Source of the DNA: Costus lasius
Lineage: Eukaryota; Streptophyta; Magnoliopsida; Zingiberales; Costaceae
Reading direction: 5' to 3'
DNA: 64,000 nucleotides
NCBI GenBank assembly: GCA_027563935.2
Contig: CM050446.2
Span: forward strand, 27,717,501-27,781,500
Below the pieces are notes generated by a model, which searched no databases, was not told where the DNA came from, and worked only from the letters and a program-made list of their open reading frames with translations. Positions within the stretch are counted from its first letter, which is position 1; every line of letters starts with the position of its first letter. Positions 11,188 through 23,016 of the stretch are shown piece by piece. Position numbers and translations under genes: made by a program.

Positions 11188-12188
11188 TTATTTTCCTAGT
11201 CCTCTACGTCGATGATATCTTGATCATTGGAAACGATATTCCTGAACTGCATGCTATTAAAGCATGGTTAAGAAAATGTTTCCAGATGAAAGATCTAGGA
11301 GAAGCAGCCTATGTATTAGGTGTGAAGATCTACAGGGATAGATCTAAGAGGCTTCTCGGGCTGTGCTAGAGTACCTACATCGATAAAGTCCTGGAGAGAT
11401 TCCATTTAGAGAATTCTAAAAGAGGATATCTTCCAGTCAGACATGGTCTGAATCTTTCAAAGAGTCAGTGTCCACAAACACAGACTGAGAAAGATGAAAT
11501 GGACAATACGCCTTATGCTTCGGCTATTGGGTCCATTATGTATGCGATGTTGTGTACTCGCCCAGACGTCGCTTACGGGTTAAGCGTGACCAGTCGATTC
11601 CAAAGTAATCCAGGTCAGGCGCACTGGATTGCGGTCAAGAACATTTTAAAATATCTGCGGAGGACCAAAGATATGTTCTTGATATATGGTGGTCAGGAAG
11701 AACTCAGTATAGAAGGATATACTGACGCTTCGTTCCAATCGGACCAGGATGATTTCCGATCACAATCAGGCTATGTTTTTAGCTTGAATGGAGGAGCTGT
11801 GGTGTGGAAAAGTTTCAAACAGTCTATCGTTGCTGATTCCACAACAGAAGCCGAGTATGTTGCAGCCTCAGAAGCATCTAAGGAGGCAGTATGGATTCGT
11901 AAGTTCGTTCAGGAACTTGGTGTTGTTCCATCGTGTGCTGATCCTTTGGTTATCTTCTGTGATAACACTGGAGCAATTGCACAAGCAAAGGAACCACGGT
12001 CACACCAGAAGTCCAAGCACATACAGAGACGGTTTCACTTGATCCGGGAGATCATTGATCGTGGTGAGATCAAAATCTGCAAGGTTCATATAGATGACAA
12101 TCTGGCAGACCCGCTTACCAAGCCTCTGGCGCAGCAGAAGCATGAGAAGCACTGTAATAACATGGGTTTGAGATTTCTCAACCATTAG
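11139..12188 (+). pseudogene. C1b RT C-terminal part and RNase H, out of frame with gag-pol
   Basis: After the 11-base insertion the pol frame continues in another phase. It holds LYVDD at about 11202-11216, with the two catalytic aspartates, then LGEAAYVLGVKIYRD, a TAG at 11367-11369 where C1a has a glutamine codon, and an open stretch to RFLNH ending at 12188. RNase H features are EGYTDASFQS (first Asp), STTEAEYVAASEA (Glu) and DNTGAIAQAKEPRSH (Asp). The region is the normal end of a Copia polyprotein. The lesions differ from those in C1a, so the two copies decayed independently. Confidence 0.92.
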
Positions 12189-12190
12189 AT

Positions 12191-12208
12191 TAAGTGCAAG
12201 TGGGAGAT
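12191..12208 (+). promoter_or_regulatory. C1b polypurine tract
   Basis: TAAGTGCAAGTGGGAGAT immediately before the 3' LTR. The same core is found in C1a, C4 and C5. Confidence 0.92.
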
Positions 12209-13888
12209 TGTTGGGGTATGCCCTTAAGGCTAATGTTTGAGGCCTTGGGATTCTTTCAGTATCATGTATAAACTCTTATGTTTATAAAGGTAATGGTTGT
12301 TATTCAGTTTGTTACATTGTCTGCTGCAATAAGTGTACTTCTGAATAATGTCTCAATGCTGTTCAGCTAGGCTGACATGCTCTATGTCCTTAGTCGAGAT
12401 ATCTTGGTGAACATGAGACAGCCTTGATATGATTGAGACTAATATGTGTTCTAATCTTATAGGATGCTTCGAGCATGGAATAAGATGTAGACTCATGGGT
12501 ACATTGGATGTACTGGACAGACCCTACTAGGATATTCAATTGCTTGTCACAATGTGAATAATCCTTGTTTGCAACAAGTGGCACATGTCCTCTGACTTGA
12601 GATCACTTGTGTTTCTAAATGATGATTGTCATTGTTTTGAGGTAGTTCAATATCATTTGAAACATAATGGTTATAGACTATCTTGGATAATGATCATGAG
12701 TCAGGTTAGGGCACTAGTGATAGATATAGGATTGCCGTCTCCTTGATTGGAGTGTGATGTTCTAAAGGGGCCCCCTCGAATGAGATGATTGAGAAAGTGT
12801 ATGGCCATACCCAGGTGACTATGTTCATCTGATCTAATCATGCTCATCATATTGGAGCTACAGGCTTGACACGCTTGTCCAATAGGAACATCCAGTGGCA
12901 AAGGAATCATGTATGCCTCGTGAAGTGGATTCACACTTGTGCTGTGGTTTGGGTGTAGTCTTGGAAGACTCTTTCCTTTATACCGGGAGACAGTGATGTG
13001 TTGCTAGATACCCCTCACTGATCGTGATAACGTAAGTTATCGTTACCGACATTTAAAGGAAACCCTTAGGGTCGCACAATTTGATGATATGGCTTACTCA
13101 TGTCAGATCGTGTGGACTGAATTGTTTTGGTTCAGTTTAAAGGGATTTAAACTCTGATTGTAAGTGAGATCTGGTCTGATCATGTTTGATTGATTAGGAC
13201 TTGAGATCGGTAAGCTTCGATCGAGAGAGATGATTCTAGATCGGTGAGATCAGGAACATCAAGAGATGAACGGTCAGATCTGGAACCTTAGGGTTTAATT
13301 TGATCTGGACTAAAGGCTTGGCTTGATTGGTTTTTGAACCAAACCAATTTGAACCGGCTCATACGTGAGCGCATGGTTCAAAGGGGAGAAGCATATGCGT
13401 TCGGTTCACTTGGGTGAACGCATCAACGCATGAAGTGAAGGCTTGCTATTTTTGGAAGTGGCGGTTTCCAAAATAGCTTCTCAACGCCTCACGTTCACTT
13501 CTCTTCACTAATTGTCGCCTCTTCCTCTTGACGGATACACTTTCGTGTGATCGAAGGGGTTGACAACAAGGAGCTCTCGGCCAAGAAAAACATCTCCTCC
13601 TCCCTTCCATTCAAAAAGGAGACTTGAAGATCTTTGCTAGCACAAGGATCAACAAGGAGGCGCCATCTATCTTCTTGTGTGCGGTACCTTCGGAGGAAAG
13701 CCCTTTTGCGATCTTCTTCCAAAGCTCCATCAAAGCGATGGCCATGGTATGAATCTCTTCTGATCTATACTAGTTCATGAAAGTTGATCATATGACATGC
13801 AAAAGATCTAGAGAAACCCTTGCTTCCGCTCGAATTTTTGTTATGCGCCTATATAGGGTTTCGCTCCCCCTTGAAGGGGACACTTACA
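12209..13888 (+). repeat. C1b 3' LTR
   Basis: TGTTGGGG...ACTTACA, 1680 bp, the same length as the 5' LTR with eight substitutions. It is followed by the TSD ACTGT. Confidence 0.96.
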
Positions 13889-15331
13889 ACTGTGTATAAG
13901 GTCAAGTAAACCTGAAGCCCTTTGACCTTTGTTAGGAAAAGGAGACTTCGTCATTTTGCCCAATAAACAAGCTTTGCATGTATCAATCTCCTCATAGGAG
14001 TATGATCCCAGCAGTCGATGGTCATGCAACCGCTTAATGCGCTTCTTGTTAATATGGCCTAAACGACTATGCCATAGCAAGGTGCTGTCATCAGCATACT
14101 TGGCTTTCTTATTATCAATATTTTGTATAGAACATTCCATGTCCAACATGAATAACCCATTGTTAATTGACCCAGTAGCATAAATAATATTATCAAGAGA
14201 AAGATAACAATTTGAAGTCTTGCATTCAAAGGAAAACCCTTTCCTAACAAGAGCAGGAATAGAGATAATATTCTTGGTAATGCTAGGTACAAAATAACAA
14301 TTGTTCAGTTCTAATACAAGTCCAGATGGTAATGAGATGTGATATTCTCCTACAGCAACAGCAGCAACCCGTGCCCCGTTTCCTACTCGTAGGTCCACCT
14401 CATGCTGTCCCACCTGTCTTCTTCTCTTGAGTTCCTGTACATTTGAACAAATGTGAACTCCACATGCAGTGTCCAACACCCATGATATAGAAGAAGAGGA
14501 TATCATGACTTCAGTCACAAAAATACCTGAGCCAGAAGCGATGCTTCCCTTCTTGTCTCCTTGGAGCACTTTACAGTCCTTTTTCTAGTGACCCAGCTGG
14601 CCACAATGGAAACATCTGTATTCCTTCGACCGCTTAACCTTTTGTTTCAGAGCCTTCTTGTAGTTCTTGACAGGGGCTTTGCCCTTCTTCCCCTTCTTCT
14701 TGTTCCTGGAAGGAAACATCAAGACAGAGGTTGAAGGCTTTCCCTTTAGAGTCTCCTCTGTAGTTAAGAGCATATTCAGCAACTCTGCCGGAGTATAGTC
14801 GATCTTGTTCATATTAAAATTAATAATGAACGGATCGAAAGAGGCCGGAAGGGACTGCAGAATAATGTCTACAGCAAGCTCCTGATTGATGGTATGTCCC
14901 AGTTTCTCTAGAGCCTCTTTGTGCCCAATCATCTTGAGCACATGAGCTCCCACTGGACTCCCTTCAGCCAGTTTGCTCTGAAAGAAAAGCTTGGTCAAAT
15001 TATAGCGTTCAGTCCTCGCCTGTGCAGCATACAGCATCTTGAGGTTTGCTATAATTTCTATAGCAGACATATCCTCATGCTGACGCTGCAGCTGTGGTGT
15101 CATAGAGGCTAGCATCAGGCAAGCGACATCAATGCTATCATTGACATGCTTTTCATAGGCTTCCCGAACCGCCCTTGCGGCGTTCGGAGCGGGTTGAGGC
15201 GGTATAGCCGTCTCGAGGACATACAGTTTCCTCTCAGCCTTAAGAACAATCTTAAGGTGTCCGTACCAGTCTGAGAAGTTTGGCCCAGCAAACTTCTCCC
15301 TTTCTAGTAGGGATCGCACATTGAAGCTCAT
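13889..15331 (-). pseudogene. C1a gag, protease and integrase N-terminus
   Basis: Minus-strand frame from ATG 15331, colinear with the C1b polyprotein: gag with UBN2 features, first half of the zinc knuckle CFHCGQLGH, then TAG (14585-14587) in place of the tryptophan codon. The frame then continues with LQGDKK, the protease LDTACGVHIC and pre-integrase HSRLGHINKKR, up to GLLDLIHS, where C1b is inserted. The protease motif has the same DTA as C1b. The rest of pol is at 2350-4794. The single nonsense codon would give a gag lacking a complete zinc knuckle. Confidence 0.93.
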
Positions 15332-17151
15332 GGTATTCGTTGCTGCAGGAATCTACAACAATGCAAGAACAGCAAGGTCAGTATCAATGTATAGAATCAA
15401 TCCAGGACTTAAGAAAGATTCTTTTCTCACTATTTTATCTGACTGAAAAATCCATTAAAACAGTCCGAAAGAGTAAGACTCTTTTAGTGAGATGGGATCC
15501 AGATTTCATACTTGGTCTCCGCGTCCCGCTCAGGCGAGATAAGATGCACAGAGAGTACAAGCACTAATTTCTGGTAGGCAGTCCCTGCCAATCGCCAACC
15601 CGTGCGATTCCCCTTCATCTGGGCAATCCAGCAGACTGTGCCAACTGAGTTGGTACAACACAGTCTCTGACCCCACAGATGGCTGCCTCCATATAGCTAA
15701 CATATGCCCCATATGTAGCCTACATAGTCAAGCTGACCTGACCTACTCCCTGGACCACCACGTGCTATGCTGAGCAACGAGAAGCGATAAATCCCTTCTC
15801 TGTAACACGCAGGTGAAATCACACACCGTCTGAAGATAGATGGGCGTGCCCACTGAGTGGGTACAACACGGCCCCAACGATAGTCAGAACAGTGAGGTTT
15901 CGCGTCAGAAGGCTTACGAGCTTGATATTTTAGCGTTGGATTTTAACGGTCCTTTTATCTTCTTAACTATCATGCAAACCCTATGGTGATAGCAGAAGAT
16001 AAATAAATCATGCAATTCTAGTTATTTAAACAACAAAAGAAAGCATGATGATCTTATGTGGTAAACGCCCATTAAGCCTAGGTAAGACCTTAAGTTAACT
16101 TAAGTCTTCACTTGAGCTCTTCATGAGTCATTTGCATCTCATCTAGCCCAGACCAGGGCCCAAGCGCCCACTGCAGCTCAGGTGCGTCCACCAGGTAAAT
16201 GCGCCTGTGATAGGGTCGAACCCTAGACCTCCCACCTGGTCAAGCCTCTGCTGCATGCGCCTCTGCCATGTGTGCTCTGTGCTCTTGTCTGATTAAAATT
16301 ACATTTTAATCTATCTAGACAAGATTGACACGCAGGTCAATTACACAATAAATTAATTAAAATGTGATACGCAGATCACAATAAATATTAATTTACAATT
16401 AAATCCAGGCTCGCAGGCCCCAGCACAGCACACATTAAAAGGGCAACCCACATAAGATGAAATAAACAAGCATCATGGCATCCAATCAACATGTGATCCA
16501 TCAACAAAATAAAATTTTGAAAATCCCATTGGAATCAATTTTATTTGTCTTATGTGCCCTACTACCTTACAACGGTCCATTAATAGGGATCCACTCATCA
16601 TGTCTAGTCAGATCCACAGCCCTTGCATGCACCAAGTCCTAACTGACTTGAGTCGACCTAATGGTCAACCATGCATGCGCAAAGGGCTGAACAACCTTCA
16701 TGAGTTCTGGCAAGTGGGTGTGACCCCGGGCCTAACTCAAGAGTGCTCACTGGTTGTCTCAACCAGACCTCGCTACACGCCTGTCTGCAGTCGACCTATA
16801 GCCACCTCATGCTTGCGCATAGGTGCCATCTGGTCGACCCATCTAGGCTGTCAGATGGTCTGATCAGACTATTTGGATCCTACCTAGAGGATGACTTCAA
16901 CCCCATCAACCCGTCTAAGGGTTTATAGTAGGCGCTTAGATCTAATATGGGGCGCGCAAGTGATCAAGTTTTAAGGAAAAACTACAACAAGCGCATACAT
17001 GATACATGCGCCAAGATACATCATATTCATTACAATAAGCATGTAGTTAGGCATGTAATTATCCATTAGATCTATTCACAAGTGCATTCATGGATCAAAC
17101 ATGAAGATCAAGCAATCATATGAACAAGCAATAACCAGCTCTGATACCAAT
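15332..17151 (-). other. C1a leader with primer site and three hairpins
   Basis: Minus-strand leader colinear with 6480-8292. Primer site complement GCTCTGATACCA at 17138-17149. Hairpins at 15849-15861 (H1), 15634-15665 (H2 with outer stem) and 15524-15539 (H3) match those of C1b. A pyrimidine-rich stretch ending TTGTAG precedes gag. No convincing ORF: those near 16552 and 16743 are short and uncorroborated. Confidence 0.8.
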
Positions 17152-18830
17152 TGCAAGTCCCCTAATCTAAAGGGGGGGGGGAAACCCAAATAGGAGGCGC
17201 ATAAATCTTTCTAGCGGAAGCAAGGGTTTCTTAAAATCGTTTGCATAGACATATGATTAACTTGTTAAACAACTAGTATAGATCATACCATAGCCATTGT
17301 GTAGATGTCGGCTTGGAAGAAGAGAACAAATCTGATCTCCTCCAAAAGATGCGCACACAATGAGATGTTGCCTACTCCCTTGTTGCTTCTTGTGCTAGCA
17401 AGGCACCAAGGTATCTTGATCGAATAAAAGGAAATGAGAGATGAACTCTCTTGCCTGGCCGAACTTTCTCCAAGATGTCTTTTTCTCCACACGAGAGTGT
17501 CGTCGAGAGCAAGGAGCAAAGGGTTGAATGGAGCGTGAAACCAACCGAACGTGGATGCGTTTCTATTTTGGAACTTCCAAAAATAGCAAACGAAAACGTT
17601 CATGCGTTATGCGTTCACTTCAAGTGAACCAAACGCTTATCCCACTCCATATGAACCATGCGCTCACACATGAGCCGGTTCACATGTATATGGTTCAATG
17701 GTCAAACCAAACCAGCCCAAGCAATGGTCTAGATCTCATTGAACCAAAAAGGTTCAAGATCTAACCGTTGATCTCTCAATGCTTTTGATCTCACCGATCT
17801 AGCATCACTTCTCTCGATCGAAGCTTACCGATCTCAAGCCCTAATCAATCAAACATGATCAGACCAGATCTCACTTACAATCAGAGTTTAAATCCCTTTA
17901 AACTGAACCGAAACAATTCAGTCCACACGATCTGACTTAAGTAAGCCATATCATCAAATTGTGCGACCCTAAGGGTTTCCTTTAAATGTCGGTAACGATA
18001 ACTTACGTTATCACAATCAGTGAGGGGTATCTAGCAACACATCACTGTCTCCCGATATAAAGGAAAGAGTCTTCCAAGACTACACCCAAACCACAGCACA
18101 AGTGTGAATCCACTTCACGAGGCATACATGTTTCCTTTGCCACTGGATGTTCTTATTGGACAAGCGTGTCAAGCCTGTAGCTCCAATATGATGAGCATGA
18201 TTAGATCAGATGAACATAGTCACCTGGGTATGGCCATACACTTTCTCAATCATCTCATCCAGGGGGGCCCCTTTAGAACATCACACTCCTATTAAGGAGA
18301 CGGCAATCCTATATCTATCACTAGTGTCCTAACCTGACTCATGATCATTATCCAAGATAGTCTATAACCATTATGTTTCAAATGATATTGAACTACCTCA
18401 AAACAATGACAATCATCATTTAGAAACACAAGTGATCTCAAGTCAGAGGACATGTGCCACTTGTTGCAAACAAGGATTATTCACATTGTGACAAGCAATT
18501 GAATATCCTAGTAGGGTCTGTCCAGTACATCCAATGTACCCATGAGTCTACATCTTATTCCATGCTCGAAGCATCCTATAAGATTAGAACACATATTAGT
18601 CTCAATCATATCAAGGCTGTCTCATGTTCACCAAGATATCTCAACTAAGGACATTACAGCATGTCAGCCAAGCTGAACAGCATTGAGACATTATTCAGAA
18701 GCACACTTATTGCAGCAGACAATGTAACAAACTGAATAACAACCATTGCCTTTATAAACATAAGAGTTTATACATGATACTGAAAGAATCCCAAGGCCTC
18801 AAACATTAGCCTTAAGGGCATACCCCAACA
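17152..18830 (-). repeat. C1a 5' LTR (1679 bp)
   Basis: Plus-strand TGCAAGTCCCC at the left end and ACCCCAACA at the right, followed by TSD CCTAG at 18831-18835. Partner of 652-2331. Confidence 0.95.
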
Positions 18831-18835
18831 CCTAG

Positions 18836-20059
18836 GGCCAATGAGTTTCCTTGCGAAGGCGCGCCCGATTAAAACGGACTAAGGAAACCATTGCCACCAT
18901 GCACTTTCTAAAGATAAGTGGGTGTGTCCCACGAGGGTGGGAAACAGTTCACAACACCACTGATCGATAGCTTAGTGAGGGCTACGCATTAGAAGGCTAC
19001 TAGACTTGATATTTATTTATGAGGGTTTTTGAGGTCTCATCAGTTTTATCTTATGTCTAACATTACAGGCATGCAATCCTATAGTGATAACATAACGATA
19101 AAACAACTCAGGCATGCTTTAGCAGATATGTATGAAAACAGTAAAAGAATGATGTGATCATAGCCTATTCAAGACATTGAACCAACTCATGCCAAAAGGA
19201 GGTTCAACTCTTGACCTAGGATTCAAGCCCCAAAGACAAGACCTAACCTAGCCGACCTCTAACTTGAACTTCAAGGTTGGCTCCAAGGTCCTTCTCACCA
19301 TGGTTTAGCTCTCAAACCCTAGAGGTGTCCCTCATGGGTTCGGCCAATGCCATGGGTCTTTCTCCATAGATAATGCGCCACCATTCAAGGAGCCAAGATG
19401 GCTAGCTCTCAAACCCTAGGGTTCGGCCATGCCATCTTACGCCACTCCCCCATGCGCCATCAAGCATGCATGCACCAGGGTTCCATGTGGTTGCATCCTA
19501 ATCTTCTTCTTCTTGTTACAAAAATAAAAGAAAAGAAAAGCGGCACGCAGGCCTCACAAAGATACATCACAGGCATGCAAAGGGGCTTGACTCATGATCA
19601 CAACATTATGCACAAGCAAGGTATCTACACACGCAGTTCTACATTCTCATGAAAAACATAAAATCTAAAATTTTATTTTTTTCATAAAACCAGTCTCTTT
19701 TCCTCATTTTCTTATCACAAATCTTTTGGTTATTTGTGATTAAACTTTCATGATGATTTCAAAGAACCTTTCGGCTAGTAATTTTGTTAGATCAAGAGAC
19801 CCGGCCAGTCCGAAGACACAATTCCCGTCCTACTTGACAAAACCACGTGTGCCTTTGATCCTTTAAATCATACAAGAAAAATAATCCAAAATCCAAAAGA
19901 GATTGAAAAGATGATAGAAACAAGAAACCCTAATTTTTCCTACTTAGAAAAATTGTTTGCCATGTGATCATGCAATTTTCGAAAATTGAGATATGCCATG
20001 TGAGCATGGAAAAGCATGAAAATACATCGTTCGAGTCTCGCAAGTCGCTCTGATACCAC
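18836..20059 (-). other. C2 leader, PBS-proximal part
   Basis: Resumes the C2 leader after the C1a insertion. The primer site complement GCTCTGATACCA is at 20047-20058, one base from the LTR. Hairpin H1 is at 18928-18941 (CCCAC with GTGGG). A GCATGC-containing motif occurs near 19070, as in the C3-C5 leaders. AT-rich around 19500-19740. No credible gene; the 84-codon ORF at 19398 has no family features. Confidence 0.75.
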
Positions 20060-21682
20060 TGTTGGGAAACCCCAGGATATTTTACAATTTTAAGAGATAG
20101 AAATTACACAAAACATTGCACAGCGGAAGCAATATCCCCGAAACGAGCTGGTCCCAAAAACCTAGTGAAGATCGCAAGTGAGGGAGTCGACACGATGAGA
20201 TAGAAAATACCTTGAGCAAGGCGAGGCTGATGTCGAAGTAGGCGCCCAAGCGTTCGCCCTCTGCAGTCTCGCACACACGGATCACCTCGAGTCCTCTTCT
20301 TCCACGCCTGGTGCTAGCCTCGGGAAGAAGATCCAAGCCTTGTACTTATTCCTCAAGCCTTGCGCCACCTCCAAGGTATATGCGCCAAGAGGAAGATGAG
20401 GAGAAGGAAGTCGCCAAGCAACACCAAGTTCCTCACGCCAAGAGGAAAGGAAGATGAAGTGTTCTCGGCTAGGGTTGGATGGAAGAGAAGTGCGCCACTA
20501 CCTCTTGCTCTCGCCTCTCTCTTGTGATCACGCCTTCAAGATTAATCGTTGTGTGAAGACGGGGCGTCTAAGGCCTCTTATATAGAGTAAGAGGCGGTCT
20601 AATGTGTGGCCACAATTCAAATCAAGTGGGCGGCTAGGAGAGGATGTAGGAGAATTAATCAAGTTAATCAAGTCCTAATCCAATTAGGACTCTAATTGAT
20701 TCAAACAATTAAATCCTAATCCAATTAGGATTCTAATTATTTAAACAAATAAATCCTAATCTAATTAGGATTTTAATTAATTAAATAAATAAATAGTCCT
20801 AATCCAATTAGGATTCTAATTAATTAATTAATTAACCCATATGATTAATTTCAAACCATAGGCGTTAACTCTAGTCTAACCAGGGTTAAGCACACGCCTA
20901 CTTTCTCCTTCTCCTTAAGCCCAGTAAGCCCAACTTTACAATGGGCCCAGCCCAAGGTCCATCATACATGTTAACCAAGCACTTGGATCTAATCCAATTT
21001 AAACCAAGGTCAAATTAGGCTAACCATGGTTAATATGCCGTAAATGAAGTTGGCTCCAATGAATTTCTTCCATCTCATCAGGCCCATTGGCGCTGATGAA
21101 ATCTCCAAAATAGATCCGAGTTATCCAATAACTCGATCATAAGGCTTCCCGATCAATACGAGAACTCGAGTATCAAGGTGTGCGACCCAGTAGGTTCCTC
21201 TGACGCTGGCAGTGCTGACCAAAGGTCACCACAAGCAGTGAGTGGAACCTAGTAGTGCATCGCTGCTACCCAAATCATCGGAATGGATATCGACATCGAC
21301 ATCCCCATCATCGCAATCAGGTACAGATGCATTACAGTCTCTTTGCCGAACTGATATCCGATTGGCCAAGTGTGTCACCACTTGTTTTTATCCAATCTCA
21401 TGGCTATGACTAAATCAGGTCTCACCTGGGTATGTCCATACACTTTCAGTCATAAAACCATAGAGGAGCTCCATGGATATCATGCTTCCCTTAGGAAGGG
21501 GCAAATCCTATGTCTGTTCATTGACCTTCTCATATGGGTCGTGATATGCCCAATGACAACCGTTATTACCTCCCAACTACGGCAAGGCGTTAGGTTGTAT
21601 CAAGGCATATCCCTAACCATATAGAATGGCCAATGACCTCAAGTCAAGGGATCAACCGTTTTTGTCTAGCTACTTGTTGGGA
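20060..21682 (-). repeat. C2 5' LTR, U5-side part
   Basis: Begins TGTTGGGAAACC (minus end GGTTTCCCAACA) beside the primer site. It contains a TATATAAG box on the minus strand (20577-20584) and an irregular array of CCTAATCCAATTAGG palindromes (about 20655-20830). It is colinear in reverse with the LTRs at 43017 and 49889, for example the segment describing the leaf-like run GGCAAATCCTA. It breaks off near 21682, where GA begins; the last bases before that, CTAGCTACTTGTTGG, still align to the Copia LTR. It continues at 35139-35441. Confidence 0.8.
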
Positions 21683-21696
21683 TACAATAAGTTTTT

Positions 21697-21714
21697 GGCA
21701 TCGTTGCCGGGGAC
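21697..21714 (+). promoter_or_regulatory. GA primer binding site (tRNA-Asp type)
   Basis: TGGCATCGTTGCCGGGGA matches the usual plant Gypsy tRNA-Asp primer site at 16 of 18 positions by my comparison. Confidence 0.8.
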
Positions 21715-21944
21715 CTTGGTTTTTGTCAATATTGAAGACATTGAAAGTATTGCTAGACTAGGTTTTCTTTTCTATTTTTTTTATTATTTTCTTTTCTCTT
21801 GAAATCATTTGATTTCTATTTTGTATGTGCAGGAATCTTATATCAAGACCTCTTGTACCTTTTGATCCTGAGATAAACAAAACTATTAGACTGTGTAGGA
21901 AGTTGAGATTTGAAGAAAGACAACAATAAGTAGAAGAAGTGACC

Positions 21945-22996
21945 ATGGCAGAATAAAGATCACTTAGGGACTATGCAGCCCCTAATCCACTAGAGATTCA
22001 TTCTAGCATTGCTAGACCGGTCATAGAGGCTAACAACTTCGAAATCAAGCCCGCTTTCCTATCCATGATTCAACAGAACCAGTTTGGAGGATCTCCTCTT
22101 GAAGATCCTAACCAACACCTTTCTTTATTTCTTGAACTTTTTGATACAATTAAGATTAATGGAGTTTCTAACGATGCACTAAAATTGAGATTGTTTCCTT
22201 TTTCTCTTAGGGACCAAGCGCGATCTTGGCTTCAAGCACAACCTACCAGTACCTTTACAACATGGGAGCAACTGTCCAATGCCTTCTTGATGAAATATTT
22301 TCCACCAGCAAGACCATTCAAATGAGAAATTAGATTTCGAGCTTTGCACAGAGAGATGGTGAATCTTTTAGTGAGGCATGGGAGAGATTCAATGATTTAC
22401 AACGGAAGTGTCCTCACCATGGCATTGAAAATTGGGTTTTAATTTATACTTTTTACAATACTAGACTAACTGTTGATGCTGCTGCAGGAGGAGCTCTGAT
22501 GAGCAAAACCATTGATGATGCTTTCAAATTACTAGGGGAGATGGCTCTAAACCATAACCAGTGGACTACAGAGAGAGGACTGCTTTATAAACCTTCCCAA
22601 GGTAAGAATGAAAGTGATGGTTGGCGCACCTTGGCAGAGAAGGTAGACTCTTTATGCAACCGATTTGATTCCTTTAAGATGCAGACTGTTGTTATTTCTT
22701 CATCTGTTGTTTATGATATATGTGGTAACAATGGTCATGTCTCTGAAGATTGTAAAGTCATTGCTGATCAAGGTAATGAACATGTTAATGCATTAGGGAA
22801 CTATAATCAAGGTAGAAACAATGATCCCTATTCTGGAACCTATAACCCTGGATGGAGAAATCACCCCAACTTATCTTGGAAAAACAATAGTAATGTAGGG
22901 GACAAACTGAAAGCAAAGGATACCAAAGGCCAAATCCAAATCAAAAACAAAATTCAAATCATAATGCAAACATTGAGTCCATGCTTGAAAAGATGA
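21945..22996 (+). pseudogene. GA gag, broken
   Basis: Starts ATG 21945, but codon 4 is TAA. The frame then gives RSLRDYAAPNPLEIHSSIARP, LFPFSLRDQARSWLQ and WEQLSNAFLMKYFPP, a typical retrotransposon gag (capsid) core, to a TGA at 22323. It resumes in another phase from about 22352 (RDGESFSEAWERF, KCPHHGIENW, MSKTIDDAFKLLGEMA) to 22996. A degenerate zinc knuckle, DICGNNGHVSEDC, lacks the first cysteine of CX2CX4HX4C. There are at least one early stop and two frame changes. Gag would assemble the element particle. Confidence 0.85.
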
Positions 22997-23016
22997 TGGC
23001 TAATCAAAATTAGTTC

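Larger units (their letters stand above)
4800..13888 (+). mobile_element. C1b: near-complete Copia element, 9089 bp
   Basis: Two 1680-bp LTRs (4800-6479 and 12209-13888), primer site 6482-6493, leader, gag-pol from 8293 and polypurine tract 12191-12208. TSD ACTGT lies on both sides. The LTRs differ at eight positions in my alignment by eye (about 0.5 percent). C1b belongs to the same family as its host C1a but is in the opposite orientation. It has the best-preserved coding region here, yet an 11-base insertion and a TAG in RT mean it probably cannot move by itself. It could still be helped by an intact relative elsewhere. Confidence 0.97.
652..18830 (-). mobile_element. C1a: Copia element with both LTRs, split by C1b
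   Basis: LTRs at 17152-18830 (5') and 652-2331 (3') face the same way, and TSD CCTAG flanks both ends. The primer site is at 17138-17149 and the polypurine tract at 2332-2349, both on the minus strand. The two LTRs differ at about eight positions by eye, including one 1-base indel, so insertion was recent. The coding region is interrupted at the integrase by C1b and carries two nonsense codons and a frameshift of its own. It lies in the leader of C2. Confidence 0.96.
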
